Origin: Mytilisepta virgata | Lineage: Eukaryota; Mollusca; Bivalvia; Mytilida; Mytilidae | Length of the DNA: 64,000 nt | Direction: 5' to 3' | Assembly: GCA_028015205.1 (NCBI GenBank) | Contig: CM051516.1 | Location: 49,232,230-49,296,229, forward strand | Shown: in pieces, positions 12,005-24,800 of the stretch | How the letters are laid out: each line of letters begins with the position of its first letter | How positions within the stretch are numbered: position 1 is the stretch's first letter | The notes under the pieces: model-generated | What the model was told of the DNA's origin: nothing | The model's input: only the letters and a program-made list of their open reading frames with translations | Databases searched by the model: none | Program-made: the position numbers and the translations under genes

Positions 12005-12675
12005 GGTTTTTGTCGTCACTTTGCGTCCGCCGTCGTCCGTCCGTCCGTTAACTTTTCACATTTCAATCTTATTCTAAAGAAACCACTCAACCAAATGGAA
12101 CCAATCTTGGCAACAATGTTCCTGGGAAGTTCCTTTTCAGAATTTGTAATTTGGTTCTGATAGAATATTCAATATGGCTGATAGGTCCAATAATGTGTTC
12201 TGATTGGCTGAAATTTAAAAAATCTTCTTGTCAGAAAACACAAGGCCAAATGAGATTCTACTTTGCAGGAATGTTCCTTAGATTGTCCTCTACTAAATTT
12301 GTAATTTTGGTGCCCATTGGAAATCCAAGATTGCCGCCACCATTGGACATAATTAACCTAGGATCTTATGGGAAATACATACAAACAACCGTTTGACAGA
12401 TTAAATTGATAATATGCCTGAATGATTGTATGATAATCCTGTACCAAATTTATAATCTTGATGCCGATCAAGATGCTGGATATCCAAGATGGCTACCACA
12501 GGACCCAATAGGGGGAAAATGCAGTTTCAAATAAGTGATAGACCTAAAATATATGATTTCTAGTTTTAGGTCAAAAGTAAAATATCAAGGTTACTTTGGC
12601 AATTTTGCATTAAACAGCTTTTTAAATGGCCTAATAGAGCCACGTGAGTGATTCAGGCTCAGGTGAGCTCTAGTT
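12005..12675 (+). repeat. 'AGCTCACC' dispersed repeat copy
   Basis: Contains CGTCCGTCCGTCCGTTAACTTTTCACATTTCAATCTT (split across the family consensus), 'GAAACCACT..ACCAAATGGAACCAA', 'ATCCAAGATTGCCGCCAC', and ends CAGGTGAGCT, the inverse of the family's AGCTCACCTG start. Similar copies occur at 21.0, 37.5, 58.3 and 61.7-64.0 kb. Confidence 0.75.
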
Positions 12676-12726
12676 TTATAAACCCTGTCACTCTTTATGC
12701 GTTAATATGTTGATAACATTTCACAG

Positions 12727-12930
12727 GTATTTACGATGCAACACCTGGTGCTACGAGAGGAACTCATGCGGACAGAAGACGATATATACGACAGGAGAAA
12801 ATATTGTCAGCTATCGGACACTATAGCTATTTTGGGTGAAGTGGTGCAATGCAGCAATGACACTGTTGAAATAAATGTAATGCAGAAAAATGGAACAACA
12901 TTCATTCCCACCACTGCACAGAGAAAATGA
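12727..12930 (+). CDS. Candidate terminal exon, unidentified
   Basis: Follows acceptor ATTTCACAG and reads VFTMQHLVLREELMRTEDDI, then YDRRKYCQLSDTIAILGEVV, ending TTAQRK and TGA: 67 codons with protein-like composition. Phase 0 start matches the possible donor at 11221. Could instead start at its own ATG (12736). Function unknown. Confidence 0.4.
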   Translation, partial: VFTMQHLVLREELMRTEDDIYDRRKYCQLSDTIAILGEVVQCSNDTVEINVMQKNGTTFIPTTAQRK

Positions 12931-13499
12931 CAATGAATATTACTGATTGTCTACCAGGATCATTCAAACACACAATTGACAGAAATTCACCACTGAGTAT
13001 AAGAAACAGATTAAAAGATTATGGATTAAGGTTACATTGTTAGAACTTGGCCGTATAAATGACCATTTATTAAGAAGGTCAATGTTATAGCATAAATATA
13101 TATATATATATATATATATAAGTCTGATTTTTATACGACCGCAAAAAAAAAACTGCGTTCATATAATGGTATGAGTTTGTCGTCCGCATCGTTTGAAGAC
13201 ATTTATGTTTCTGTTTAAACCATTTACACGTACTCTTATTCTATTGAAAATTTCCTTCTCCTTCAATGCCAACCCACTCCATTAGGATAAACGGTTTGGG
13301 AGTAATTTTTGGGAAACAGGCCCAATTGGTATCAATAAATTTAATTTTGATAATTTGTGTGTTATTCTTATATATTTGATTTTTATGAAGTTTGTTTTAA
13401 ATCACGTACCTAGCTAAAAAAGTTAAAAAAAATATTTAACATCCGTTTCTCACGTCAATTTCTAACACTCTTACCGTTTTAGATGTACAAAAAAGTCAT

Positions 13500-14470
13500 T
13501 TTTTTAGCTTGGTTAAGCGTTTGCGTTTAGGTCCATTCTCAGAAACCGATTGAGATATATCAATGATATTATACCACTACAATCACCCCCCCCCCCCCCC
13601 CCCCCCCCCTGAAAATTAACACTGATGAACAACATTTGAGTCATTTTGACCTACATTTAATGAATAAGTGACTCTGATAAGTTTTGTTTTTAGTTTCATA
13701 TCCTAGGAATCCATGGTGTTATATCAATGATACTTCACCACAATAATTGTTTAATATTATATAATGCATTTCTCCAACAGTTGGGTCAGTATGACCCACA
13801 TTTCATGCATGAGTGACTAGGCTTAAGTTTGTGTGTTGAGGGCCATTTCTCTGAAACCTCTTGAGAAATATCAATGATATTAGACCTATGCATTCATCTT
13901 ATATAATACAACAAAAGTCAGCAATATTTGAATGACAATGACCTATATTTTACGTAGTGACTTTATTAAAATTTTTGCATTTAGGTATATTTTTAAAGAA
14001 CACATGGTAGGATATTGATGATATTTCAAAACCGCATTCCCCTGATATAGTATGACACAAGTAGGAAAAATTTGAGTCACCATGCACTACATTTCATGCT
14101 CGAATGAATTTTATTTAATCTTTGAATTTATGTGTATTATTAAAGAACAAATAGCAATTTATTAATGATATTTCATAATAACAGTTATCTTATTATACAG
14201 TACAAAATAGTTCTGTATTTGAATCACTATTCGTAAATGACCTACATTTTATGGTAGAATGAATTTGATTATGTTTTTGCATTTTAATCTATTTCCCCCA
14301 AAAAACATGTGATGATATTATTGATGATATATCGATGATATGTTCTTTAGTTCAACACAGATCAGTAAAATATAAGTCCACATAACTTTCATTTCATGCT
14401 CGATTAAATTTTAGCTTTTCGGTCCTTATGTCAAAATCATAATTGAGTACATGGATTCATTATTCTAAAA
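13500..14470 (+). repeat. Degraded tandem satellite, unit about 147 bp
   Basis: The word CTACATTT.ATGC..GA.TGA recurs at about 13651, 13796, 13941, 14088, 14241 and 14389, i.e. every 145-153 bp. Each unit also has a TTTTGCATTTAGGT.TATTT word and a TAT.AATGATAT word. A C homopolymer sits at 13587-13609. An inverted piece of the same repeat is at 31310-31500. Confidence 0.8.
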
Positions 14471-15134
14471 TTAATGTAACCAAGATATATTATGAAACTT
14501 TCATATATTTAAAATAATTTTCAAAACAATTTATCACCATAAATAATATATGGGAATTACATGTGCAGGAGGACGGTGCATACGTATAAACTTACAGACA
14601 CACGACTTATCGTTTTAATTATTTTCAATCGGATTTTGATTTTTTCAAATGGTTCCTAAAATGTACAAAATAGTACCATTAATTCATCTTCATGAGTGCA
14701 TGTAGTGAGTGGTGTGTCAACAGTCGTCTTCCATTTAATACGTTTTTCATGATTAAAGGGATCAGAGCGGTTTACATTTATTTAGCAATGTTACCGGAAA
14801 CGTATATATTTATACCAATGGCGAATTTTTTAATTTCATTTTGATTTCTGCTTTCAGTTAACATATTTCATTTTCTTTTATATGTTTCGAGATAAATTGG
14901 GTTAGGGAATGCGATGTAATAACAGAAACAGTTAATTGCCTAACTGTTATGATTTCACTTTATTGTACAACTGTTTTAGAGCACACTGCCCGATCAGTTT
15001 TCGTTGCTGATTTTTAAAACAATTTTACATTTTGTGCTAAAATTTAACACAAGGCATTTTGTGTGTACTTTTGATATATGCAAAAAATACTTACGAGACT
15101 TAAGTTTTAAGATATGTGACACTGATTTAACTCA

Positions 15135-15635
15135 GCTATGTGTAAACGGAAAAGATCGATCTTTAATCGGTCTTAAAAAGTCTACCTCTAGAGGTAGACT
15201 TTCAAAGATGGATCTTTTATGAATCGATTTTTCTTAAATTTAAACGCTTAATCGATCGCGTTCGATCTAAACAAAAGTACGGTATGATATTTTTAATTAT
15301 GATAATGATGCTGCGCATGTTTGGCGCCTAAACTACAGGTGTATCACTTCAGAGTAAAATCGTGTATGGAGAGCGAGGTGAATCTTGGAGGCACGAGGAA
15401 ACGGTGCTTTAATGGAACTGTGCATGGAGTGACGAGAGTGTACTGGACCAATCAGAGTATTCTGCTGGAGGAAATATTTAAGCGGATATGTGATGACATT
15501 AAGGACATACTTTCCTATTTTTATAAAACCTCGTTAAATTATTTTCGAGATTAAGATCAATAAAGGTCGAACGCGATCGATCTCTCCTGAACTAGTGTAA
15601 ACGCAAACCGATCTTTTTAAGATATAGATCTTGTT
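15135..15635. repeat. Nested inverted-repeat (foldback) element
   Basis: Left part has GTAAACGGAAAAGATCGATC and ATCGATCGCGTTCGATCT (15251-15268); the right part has the inverse AGGTCGAACGCGATCGAT (about 15564-15581) and GTAAACGCAAACCGATC. The left arm itself centres on a perfect 24-bp palindrome, AAGTCTACCTCTAGAGGTAG plus ACTT, at about 15179-15202. No transposase frame. Confidence 0.6.
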
Positions 15636-16514
15636 CTCAGCTAAATAATTGTATGAAAGATTAATAGAATTAATAGATAGGAAATTTTGCAAATTTTGAC
15701 GAGATAAAATGAATATTTGGAATCATTTGGCAAATTTAGATTCATGAAGGGAACAAATCTGCTGCTGATTTTTTCTGTAAATTTTACAATGATTATCTTA
15801 AAGTAATAGAATGTTGTTTGCAAATGACAAAAGTGGATGTTCAAGTGCTTATTACGGAGAGTATCTCCAGTGCTTTCAGAGTATCCTGGCAACATGTAGT
15901 TTAAAAGAAGCAATATTTCAGGATACGTTATTTTGTAGCATTTTTTTCACCTGATTTCCGTAAAAATATTTTGTTAGGTCGAATACTTTGTGTATTAAAT
16001 ATGAAATGAAATATTTAGATCGTATTTTTCAATAGACATTTTCAAAAGAAATTTCTTTAAAGTCTCGATTTTTCTATTTTGAAGTTAACTTGACTCCTGA
16101 AAAACATGTTTCCATGTTTCTATATTTAAATACGGACTCAGTATATGAAGAACGGAAAATATTTTTACATGGTTAGTAGAAATAAAGGTACCTGTATAGT
16201 TCACTGTATTGTCTGATAGCTAGAGTTATTGTAATGTTCTTTAATTTGTTTTTAGGGGGTGCTTATTGTGAAGTTATTCAAAGACTTTTAACTCGTTTAA
16301 TACATTATCCGATATCATGCTGCGTTTAGCGAAACCCTTTGTTATTATATTATTTTCGATACGTATAATTATTTATTATTATTATGAAATAATTTATTAT
16401 ATATCTTATTCAAATTATCAAACCTTATTGTATTTACTTATTTTTTTTTTTTTTTTTTAAATATTACACAATAAGTATTGGTTATTCACCTTATGTTTAT
16501 TAATTCGAAGGGCG

Positions 16515-16665
16515 TACAGTCAGGTAGATTTCGCTGGAACTCTTATGAAAGCAATGTTCTTAGTTATCGTCGATGCTCAATCAAAGTTTCCAAAAGTTTT
16601 TTGGTATGAAATCCTCAACTACAAGACAAACAATTGATATTTTGCGTGAAGTATGCCAGGAATGG
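16515..16665 (+). pseudogene. Ty3/gypsy integrase core fragment
   Basis: Reads QVDFAGTLMKAMFLVIVDAQ then SKFPKVFW, and after a frame slip MKSSTTRQTIDILREVCQEW. This is the integrase VDFAGP..FLVIVDAHSKWPEV pattern with the first catalytic Asp. The rest of the element and its LTRs were not found. Confidence 0.8.
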
Positions 16666-17142
16666 TATTTTTTTTCAATCTCCCCGACCAGATTATTTTG
16701 ATTCCTCCAATTCTAATCAAAATATTTGTAGAAAAAAATAACATTCCTCATCCCCCCTTTTCATGTTAAATAGCCAGTCACCCCATTTACTTTTATTAAC
16801 TTGTTATTCTGTTTAAAATTTTACTGGCAAAATTTACAAACCCATATCACTGAATTTTTCTCTCCCTATTACAAGTAGAATATAAAACAATTTATAAAAA
16901 TGTATTAAATCAGTTGTAGAATATACACCTGTAGCTTAAAATATCATGCACGAGGTTTCTCGTAACAATAATGAATTGACACCATTGTTTGATCTTATTG
17001 AGGCATGTCAACCTTTCGTCCGTTTCGGAAATACGATGCTAGAGATCTATCAATCTTGTTTTATTATGCTTTAAATGTGGAAAAAAAATGAAAGCTTACT
17101 CAAACCTGATATCAAAGGTTAGGCACTGGCATTTTATTACTG

Positions 17143-17365
17143 TTGGTGGGTGGGGGGGGGGGGGGCACAATTTTTATTTATAATTCTTCGATACCAATGT
17201 TGATGCACAAAATGTGCACATTTCGTCGATTTACGACTCATCAGTTGAGCTCAAGGCCTAAAATGTTGAAAACCAGAATAACAACCGAAAAACCTAAAAT
17301 GACAAAAAGGGGTACAGCCAAAACCATCTAAGGACAGAGCTTTGCACGAGGGAGATGCTCCTTAG
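17143..17365 (+). repeat. Dispersed repeat, copy 2 (3' half)
   Basis: After a G run (17143-17165) the sequence CGATACCAATGTTGATGCAC..AATGTGCACATTTCGTCGATT to CATCTAAGGACAGAGCTTTG parallels 2540-2695 and the inverse of 28900-29085. Confidence 0.7.
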
Positions 17366-19490
17366 TTTTCACAAATTGTACAATTTTGTAACTGTTAAGT
17401 TTAAGTATCAATTTCGGGCTAAAAAATTATTTATTATCGTTTCCAGTTTCCCCCCAAAAAAATAAAATATTTTCGACAAAGGCGGAAAAAATTTTTGTAC
17501 CCAACATAAAAATTCCAGGAACCACGTCGGTAATAAAGGATCGGTGCCTTGTGTGAATAATAAACAATTTGATAAATCGTTGCAAGTAAGCAGAAACTCA
17601 GAGGAGTTGACAATCAACAAACAGTAATTATGCGAAATTACAGGGGAGAAGAAAAGTGGAAACCCGCAAGTAATGATAAAAGATCGGGAACGGACAACAG
17701 TTCCATTTGGCACCACCATAAGTATATCTATATGCTTATTACGTCTAAGATATACACAGGTTGGGTTGCCATATGGGACTCTTTCCCGGGACCTTTAGTG
17801 TGCTGTAAGGACTCCAGAAGGAGCGATCTGGAGACGTCATGCCGTACAAATGATGAAACTTTGCAAGTACACTGACAATTCGATGAATCCGAATAGCGAC
17901 TCGGATGTTCAAACCAAATGTTATCCTCAGAGAATAAGATCTAAAACTAAAAGTTTTAATTGAATTGAAGAGATATGATTTGGTCCGGGGATTTGGTACG
18001 TATAATCGTGTAGCTTGGAATTTTGGATTTTTCTAATATGTTTCACATTTAAGAGTGAAAAGGTGTTAAGTACTTAGATTATATCATCAATTGATTAAAT
18101 ACTTTCTATAATTTTATCTCTAAGCGGACCGCGGTTTCCTCGTCACTATATAATTTGATAATTTGCAGTGACATTTTAAAGAACAAATCTCTGGTATTAA
18201 ATATGTAGCCATATGTTTTACAAAACGGTCAGTAATTCCACTGTGAAAACATCTGTTAATTATCTGGCTGTGTTCGCTGATTGGCCCCACAAGACAAAAC
18301 TCTACCTCAGGAATATATACCATAGATTCATTGGTAAAATATATGTGTCTTTTAATTTCCTTTTTTGATGTCACTATTGTCAGTGTGAAATTTATTGTTA
18401 AGCACTTGAATAGATATTAGCGCGTTACGATTCCCGAGATCATTAACAGCTGACTAATGGCAGTAAACCGTAAGGCAATGTTATCTTAATGAATCGTTAA
18501 CCAGCTGAATTATTTTAAAGATAAAATTATTAATTATCTGACGGAATGTATATGTCACTGTCTGAAATATTTAATGGTAAAATCAGTATTTTCTCGGACC
18601 GTTAAGGTATGACATATGCTATTGAAATCTGTTGTGTTACACAGATACAGATACAGTGTAAATGTGAAATTTATTGTAATATTTGCCATTATGTTGAGCT
18701 TTAGAGGATAAGAAAGGTGTGTATCATTTATCTAACTATTAAGTTTTTTCTTTTTTCTTAGTATTTTGCCATTTCATAAAATCTATATCAAATTGAAAAG
18801 GAAAATTAAGATGACAAGAAACTTGTAGCAAAAAAGGTCCGACTGTTTTTATAAAATGTATTTTCGGTCCATATCTTCAGTGTGTAATAAAATACCGGTT
18901 TATACAATGCCGCTTTTGTATTTAATGTACTTTTTGGAACTATGTTTGCATGAATGTTACTGATTGCTCTTATCTGATGAACGAAATAAAATAAAATAAA
19001 ATACTGACTACAAGTATGCTCGCCTGAACACTGATAGACATATTGATGTGGTGTACTAATTAGCTTATTTTGACTTACTCAAGGTGCTTGTGTAAATGCA
19101 TATGTATTTAAATAGTAATTAGAATTTTCTGAATTCTAAAAATCCAGTCCCCTATTTGTTCATTTTTATCCATCAGACGAGTCAAGTGTTAACGGTAAAC
19201 AATCTTTAATGATTAATATCATTTTTATGCTTGATGCTATCAAAATGTAGAAAAAAATATTAATGTGTTTTTTCCTTTTATTTTTGTAAATATGTTTTTT
19301 TTTCAAAATAAAATCTGTTGAAAAGATTTTTTTCCCCGAAATAAATGATGTATTTATTCTTATGTTTATCAACGCCATTTGTTATTTAATTTCAACATTA
19401 TTAAAAACAATTTTAAAATATATGTCTCAGCTGTCTTATCATTTTTACTTGAAACAACAAGTTCTAATGATTTCTTTAATACATGTAGAT
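17366..19490. other. No gene recognised
   Basis: Checked on the minus strand for the missing TPCN2 exons (NNFDDF, VVNNW-type coding) without success. AT-rich, with a short (AAAAT)n run at 18987-19003. Confidence 0.5.
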
Positions 19491-19499
19491 AGAAGCTCT

Positions 19500-20290
19500 T
19501 AACTGAATTCTATTATCAGAAAGAAAAAACTTATAACACACAAACAAAATTCTGTGAATAATTCCGTTATTGTGATGACTTCTTAGGATAATTCTGTTGA
19601 TGGGTATAAACAACTTCTGATAATTTTTTAATAGAATTTAGTTACAAATGTACTAGATAGAAAAATTGTGTTGTTTCCTTAACAGAATTATGTTATTACT
19701 ATTTTAATAATTTCTCAACAGGGAGAATTCTGATGATTTCTTACCAGAATTCTGTTACTTTATAGTAAAAGAATTCGGATGATTTCTTAGCGGAATTCTG
19801 TTACTTTATGGTAAAAGAATTCAGATGATTTCTTACTAGAATTCTGTTACTTTATAGTAAATGCATTCTGTTACTTTATAGAAAAAGAATTCTGGTGATT
19901 TCTTAACGGAATTCTGTTACTTTATGGAAAGAGAATTCTGATGATTTCTTAACGGAATTCTGTTACTTTATGTAAAAATCATTCTGAAGATTTCTTAACG
20001 GAATTAAAGAAAATTCTGATGATTTCTTAACAGAATTCTGTTATTTTATGGAAAGAGAATTCTGATGATTTCTTAACGGAATTCTGTTACTTTATAGAAA
20101 AATCATTCTGAAGATTTGTTAATGGAATTAAAGAAAATTCTGATGATTTCTTAAAGGAATTTTGTTACTTTACGGAAAGAGAATTCTGATGATTTCTTAA
20201 CGGAATTCTGTTACCTTATACAAAGAGAATTCTGATGATTTCTTAAGTTGGAGAATTCATGTGATTTCATGTGACAGAATTCCGTTACTA
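19500..20290 (+). repeat. EcoRI-rich tandem array, unit about 46 bp
   Basis: About 14 units alternate GAATTCTGATGATTTCTTAA and CGGAATTCTGTTACTTTATG. Most units carry GAATTC twice, so half-units look alike. Units are cleanest between 19730 and 20240 and decay outward. Confidence 0.9.
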
Positions 20291-20999
20291 ATCACAAACA
20301 CTATTTTGACAAATTCATACCCGAAAACAACAAAATATTAATTCCGTTAAGATTATTTCTTTTATTGTTGTACAAACTGAAGATACCTCACAAATAAATA
20401 TTTATTAACCGGTGAAAAGACACATATGATCATATGGAAGATGATCTTTTGCAAATGGAACGTGTTGTACATACATTTATCAAACCTGCTTCAAAGGGTA
20501 CATATACAGTGGAATACCCCTAGACCAGCCCCTCTGAAAACCGGATTCTTCCGCAAAATGAATGCTTTATTTTGGTTGAAAATCTTTACACCTACTTTTT
20601 CAAATAAAAACATCGTCCAAAAACTGGCCCCTCTTAATTCTGAATTCTAGAGATAAGTTCTGATCCAAAACATACATTTCCCTGTCAAATACACCTCTAA
20701 ATATGCTCTTCTTTGAATGGTGTCATTGATGTGTTTAGGAATAACACTTTTCTAATAAAAGATTTTAACCTCCCTTTCCACCAAGAAATAACAACAAAGA
20801 TAACAGACCAATATTTAGTTACAGTTAAAAAAAAAATAATAATGTAGTATATAATTATGTTATTCCAATATTTCAATTTATTTACTTCGAATGGATTACA
20901 GTGCAGACACGATTTAGTCAGGAACTTCTAAAAACCTGCACCTCTGAAAACTATCTATGGTCGTATTGCTGTTTGCAGCGTTTCAAAATGTGATAGAAA

Positions 21000-21575
21000 C
21001 TGTCCTATTAGAATAGAAATTTAGTCCTATGTTATACTAAGGCTGGCTGTGGCAGCAATCTTGGTTGTCAGTATGGGTCATTGGACAATTTTCTAAAAGA
21101 TGACCATCTAAGGACCATTGCTCCCAAGTGTTGTTGTATTTGGCAAAGTGGTTTCAGACAAGAAGATATTTAAATGAATTTTCCCACAGGGTCCTGCGAT
21201 AAACTAAGTTTGGCTGTTGTGGACATCTTGGTTCACAGTCCAGGTCATTAGACATATTTCTGAAAGAGGACTATCTAAGGGCCATTGCTACCAAGTCTTG
21301 TTCCAATTGGCTTTGTTGTTTCATAGAAGAATGTTTTTAAAATCCATCCTCTCTTTTTTCTATTTTTAATAATAGCAGACTTGTTGGCTGGAAGTCTGGG
21401 ACCCTGGACATACTTTTGGAATAGGGCTACACAAGGACCATTCCAGCAAAGTCTGGTCCCAATTAGCCCAGCGGTATTAAAGGAGAAGATCTTTGAAGGA
21501 CATTTTATGACGGATGCCAAATGATGAGAATAGCTCAGCTGGCCCTTTGGGCCATGTCAGCTAAAAAATCGATCA
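21000..21575 (-). repeat. 'AGCTCACC' family repeat, inverted
   Basis: Ends GCTCAGCTGGCCCTTTGGGC, the inverse of the family start (GGCCCAAAGGGCCA). Internal words 'GAAACCACTTTGCC', 'ACCATCTAAGGACCATTGCT' and 'AAGATGTCCACAAC' match other copies. Located just downstream of the last TPCN2 exon found. Confidence 0.7.
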
Positions 21576-21735
21576 CAAACCGTAAAATCAGTAAAATATG
21601 CACATGTCCAGGTCATGCCATACCAAATGTGAACAAATTTCGCCAAAAGATGCATGAATAGCTGCCTACACAACCGATGGACAAGGGTATTCCAGTATAC
21701 CCACTACTCTGCAAGTGTTGTATATCTACCTTAAC

Positions 21736-21832
21736 CTGAGGTATAATTCTCAGAATCCTTGCCATTATCAATATATTCACTATTCTAACAACATTCCACA
21801 ATGTGACAGAATCTCTGGGAATCATCACCTTT
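21736..21832 (-). CDS. TPCN2: TPCN2 exon 19, last exon found (IIS4)
   Basis: Acceptor TATTTTCAG, donor CTCAG|GTTAAG. Encodes KVMIPRDSVTLWNVVRIVNI then LIMARILRIIPQ, matching human [21 protein letters not shown]. A functional channel needs IIS5, the second pore and IIS6 after this, and none was recognised at lower coordinates. Confidence 0.95.
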
Positions 21833-24800
21833 CTGAAAATATATCACATATTATTACTATGTGTCCCACATATCCCGTTCATTTTTTTTAAATTCTTTCT
21901 TTTTTTGTGAAATTACAGTGGTTTCTCCAAAAAATCAATAAAACCTTTTTTTTTTGTCTTTGCCTCAATTAATTATTGCCAACACATAATGCTTAGATTC
22001 ATTCAATTTTCCATAAAATAAAAATTGCAATTCATTGTTTTCATATATATGTGATATCATATATGATGTCACACCGGCAAATGTGACATTGGATAAGACC
22101 TTGCTTTGTTTCCAAATTTTTTTTATGCCATTGACTGCTAGGACATTTCTTTGACATCCACAGAATTAATGTTTATCTAAAACATTTTCCAATCAGGAAT
22201 GAGTTTCTTGAGTATATTAGACAAACAGCTGTTACAGTGTTAACGATGTTTTGTGAAATTCTCCTACAGTTCTTCTACGAAGTTATTTTCAATATCACTG
22301 AGGATTTTTTTTAGATGAGTCAATGGACTCATTATTTTTTGGCTATAATGGATGGATGAATTATTGTTTAATGTCCAGTGGTAACCAGGTGCATATCAGG
22401 ATGAGAACATGTTATGATAATGAAAATGATCCCTGCTTTGTACTAGACCGACACACTAAGTCGGATTTTTAATGTGCTAGCTCACGAAGTAACTGTCCAC
22501 AGGAAGACATACCACCTCACTTGGACACATTATAAGGACTCCGAGCTGACCAGTCTTTGCTCTTACTCCTAGATGCCGCGTGCTTGGGGGAGAAGCAGCA
22601 AATACCAATTTTAATGTCTTTGGTTTGACCCGGCCGGGGATCGAACCCGCGACCTTCCGCACTCGGGGCGAGCACGCTACCACGAGACCACCAAGGCGGT
22701 TTTTTTGGGCTATGAAAGTTCTTAATTCTTAAGAAATACAATATCCAAGCCTTATCTCGTCAAAATTGGAAAGAATTTAAATTTATATCATCAATTCAAT
22801 TTTAACTTTTGTAATGGAATATTATGATAGCTGGACTCAGTTGATATATTCTGGATGCATCTTGATTCGTCAGTTTAGCTTTATTTTCATGAGTCTAGGT
22901 CTCATGGATGAATTTAAGTGAAGACTATTTTAGCTACTTGCTTGATATGAATAGTTGATCTCATTTTTATTGACTTCATGAAGTACAAGACACAAGAGGA
23001 ACCATAAATTACGGTTTGGTCTATTCTTGAGACAAATTTGTCCATTTTTTTTTTATCCCATGACCCTGTCCAATTCAGATATTTAATTTACATGTATATC
23101 AAGTTTTTCAGCATAGTGGCAAAGTGGGGAAACACACAAGTTATCAATATCCATGAAAAATATGGCAAATACTTTCACAAAGTCAATAAATTGCAAAAGT
23201 GTACATTGTTAGCTGTACAAGAAATTCTTTATACAAATCTTACCTACTAACAGGAAGACCATATTCTGCAATTGAAAATATTTCTGCTACCTAAAATGAA
23301 AGATTAAATGCTTCTCACATTGAACAGAAAAAAACAGAATAAAAGATATACCATATTTTAATTTATTCTAGATACATGTAAAATTATATATGTGTGCGTG
23401 AAAAGTAAAAATATTAAAGGCAGTCCTTAGACTCGTAGAAAAAAAATACATCTACTTGCAACCAAAACTCTTAACATAGCATTACTGTGCTGATAAGCAG
23501 AATAGTCACAAGTAAATTATCTATCAGGTTTCAATAATTATTGTGTTCTTAAAGAATGATGTCACTAATCATCTTCTATTTTTTCACTTGGCCATACATT
23601 TTTTTTTAATATGCAAAATATGCTACTTTTAACTTGTAAAGAATTTATCTTTTCATCCCCAAAAAGCAACAACAAAAAACGTTTTCTTTTTTCCCTTTAT
23701 AAAAGTAAATAAGTGCGAAGATTTTCTCTGAAAAAATGTTCCCGTTTACATTCTGTTACCATTACGTATATGTGTACTTAATACCAGTACTAAGCCTTAC
23801 CACAAGTGCAAAGGTAATAATGCCATCATATATATTTGATCTCTCAAAGACATATCTTTCAAACCCAAACATAACAAACTTTAAAATCTGTTCCACTAAA
23901 TAATATACCACAAAACAGAAATTAACAATCTGAAAGAAAAAAAAAATCCTTCAACAATACTTTGTCTCATATTTGAGGAGGTTTCCAAACCATAACTCTG
24001 ATGTGTAAATTTAGTAATATTTTTTAATTTAATATGAATCAATTTTCAACCAATAATTCAGTGCAAATACCAAAATATTCAAACCCTTCAAAGGATGCCC
24101 AATTCAATTTTCTTTCAGCATAAATATTGAGCAAAAACCACAACGAAACACAAAAATAAAATCTATGTTGAAATAGCTTCTCAAATAGAAGTTACTCTCT
24201 ACCAAAATCATACAAATTACAGATGCATTCCAGAAAACATGTTATCCACTCTATTAATCTGATAACTATTATCTTCATGCTATAACATACAGATTTTTTA
24301 CTAACCATTTTTTTAATGTGAACTGATGATTTAAATATTATTCCCTATTTTTATAATCTTATATACTGTACATTTCTAACATATTAACTGAATATATACT
24401 CACATTTAAAACAGAGTTGTTAAAATTAAAAGACTTGTCATACTGCGTGGCTAGTTCTATCTGAAATACCATTCCAAATTTTAACTTCATTATATACAAA
24501 CTCATATTTTATTTTAAATTTAGGTATTAAAATGAATAAACATTTATACTGTTTCAGTTTTTATCACTTGTTTATTCAGTGTTCCAGGATTTCAAAAGGG
24601 CAGGGAGCCAATCATGAAAAGGGCACATTAGCACGCTGATTGATAATTGGTTATGAGTACTTCTGGTTTAAAATAAGTTTGGTTTTTGGTCTTCCAAATG
24701 TTTTGGTTTTAATGCTGCTGATGAGAGGTAACTCCTTGAAAAGCTCGTATACAGTATAGTATAAATTTACTATATCTAATATTAGTATCTTTGGATTGTT

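Noticed and set aside
13097..13122. (TA)n tract as a regulatory site
   Set aside because: Simple microsatellite in AT-rich DNA with no supporting context.
22620..22690. Functional tRNA gene
   Set aside because: A and B boxes are present, but the sequence does not fold as a full cloverleaf and continues into a SINE body and tail.
22477..22741. Frames with GSVLAPSAEGRGFDPRPGQT
   Set aside because: This is translation of the tRNA-like head of a SINE, a common false protein.
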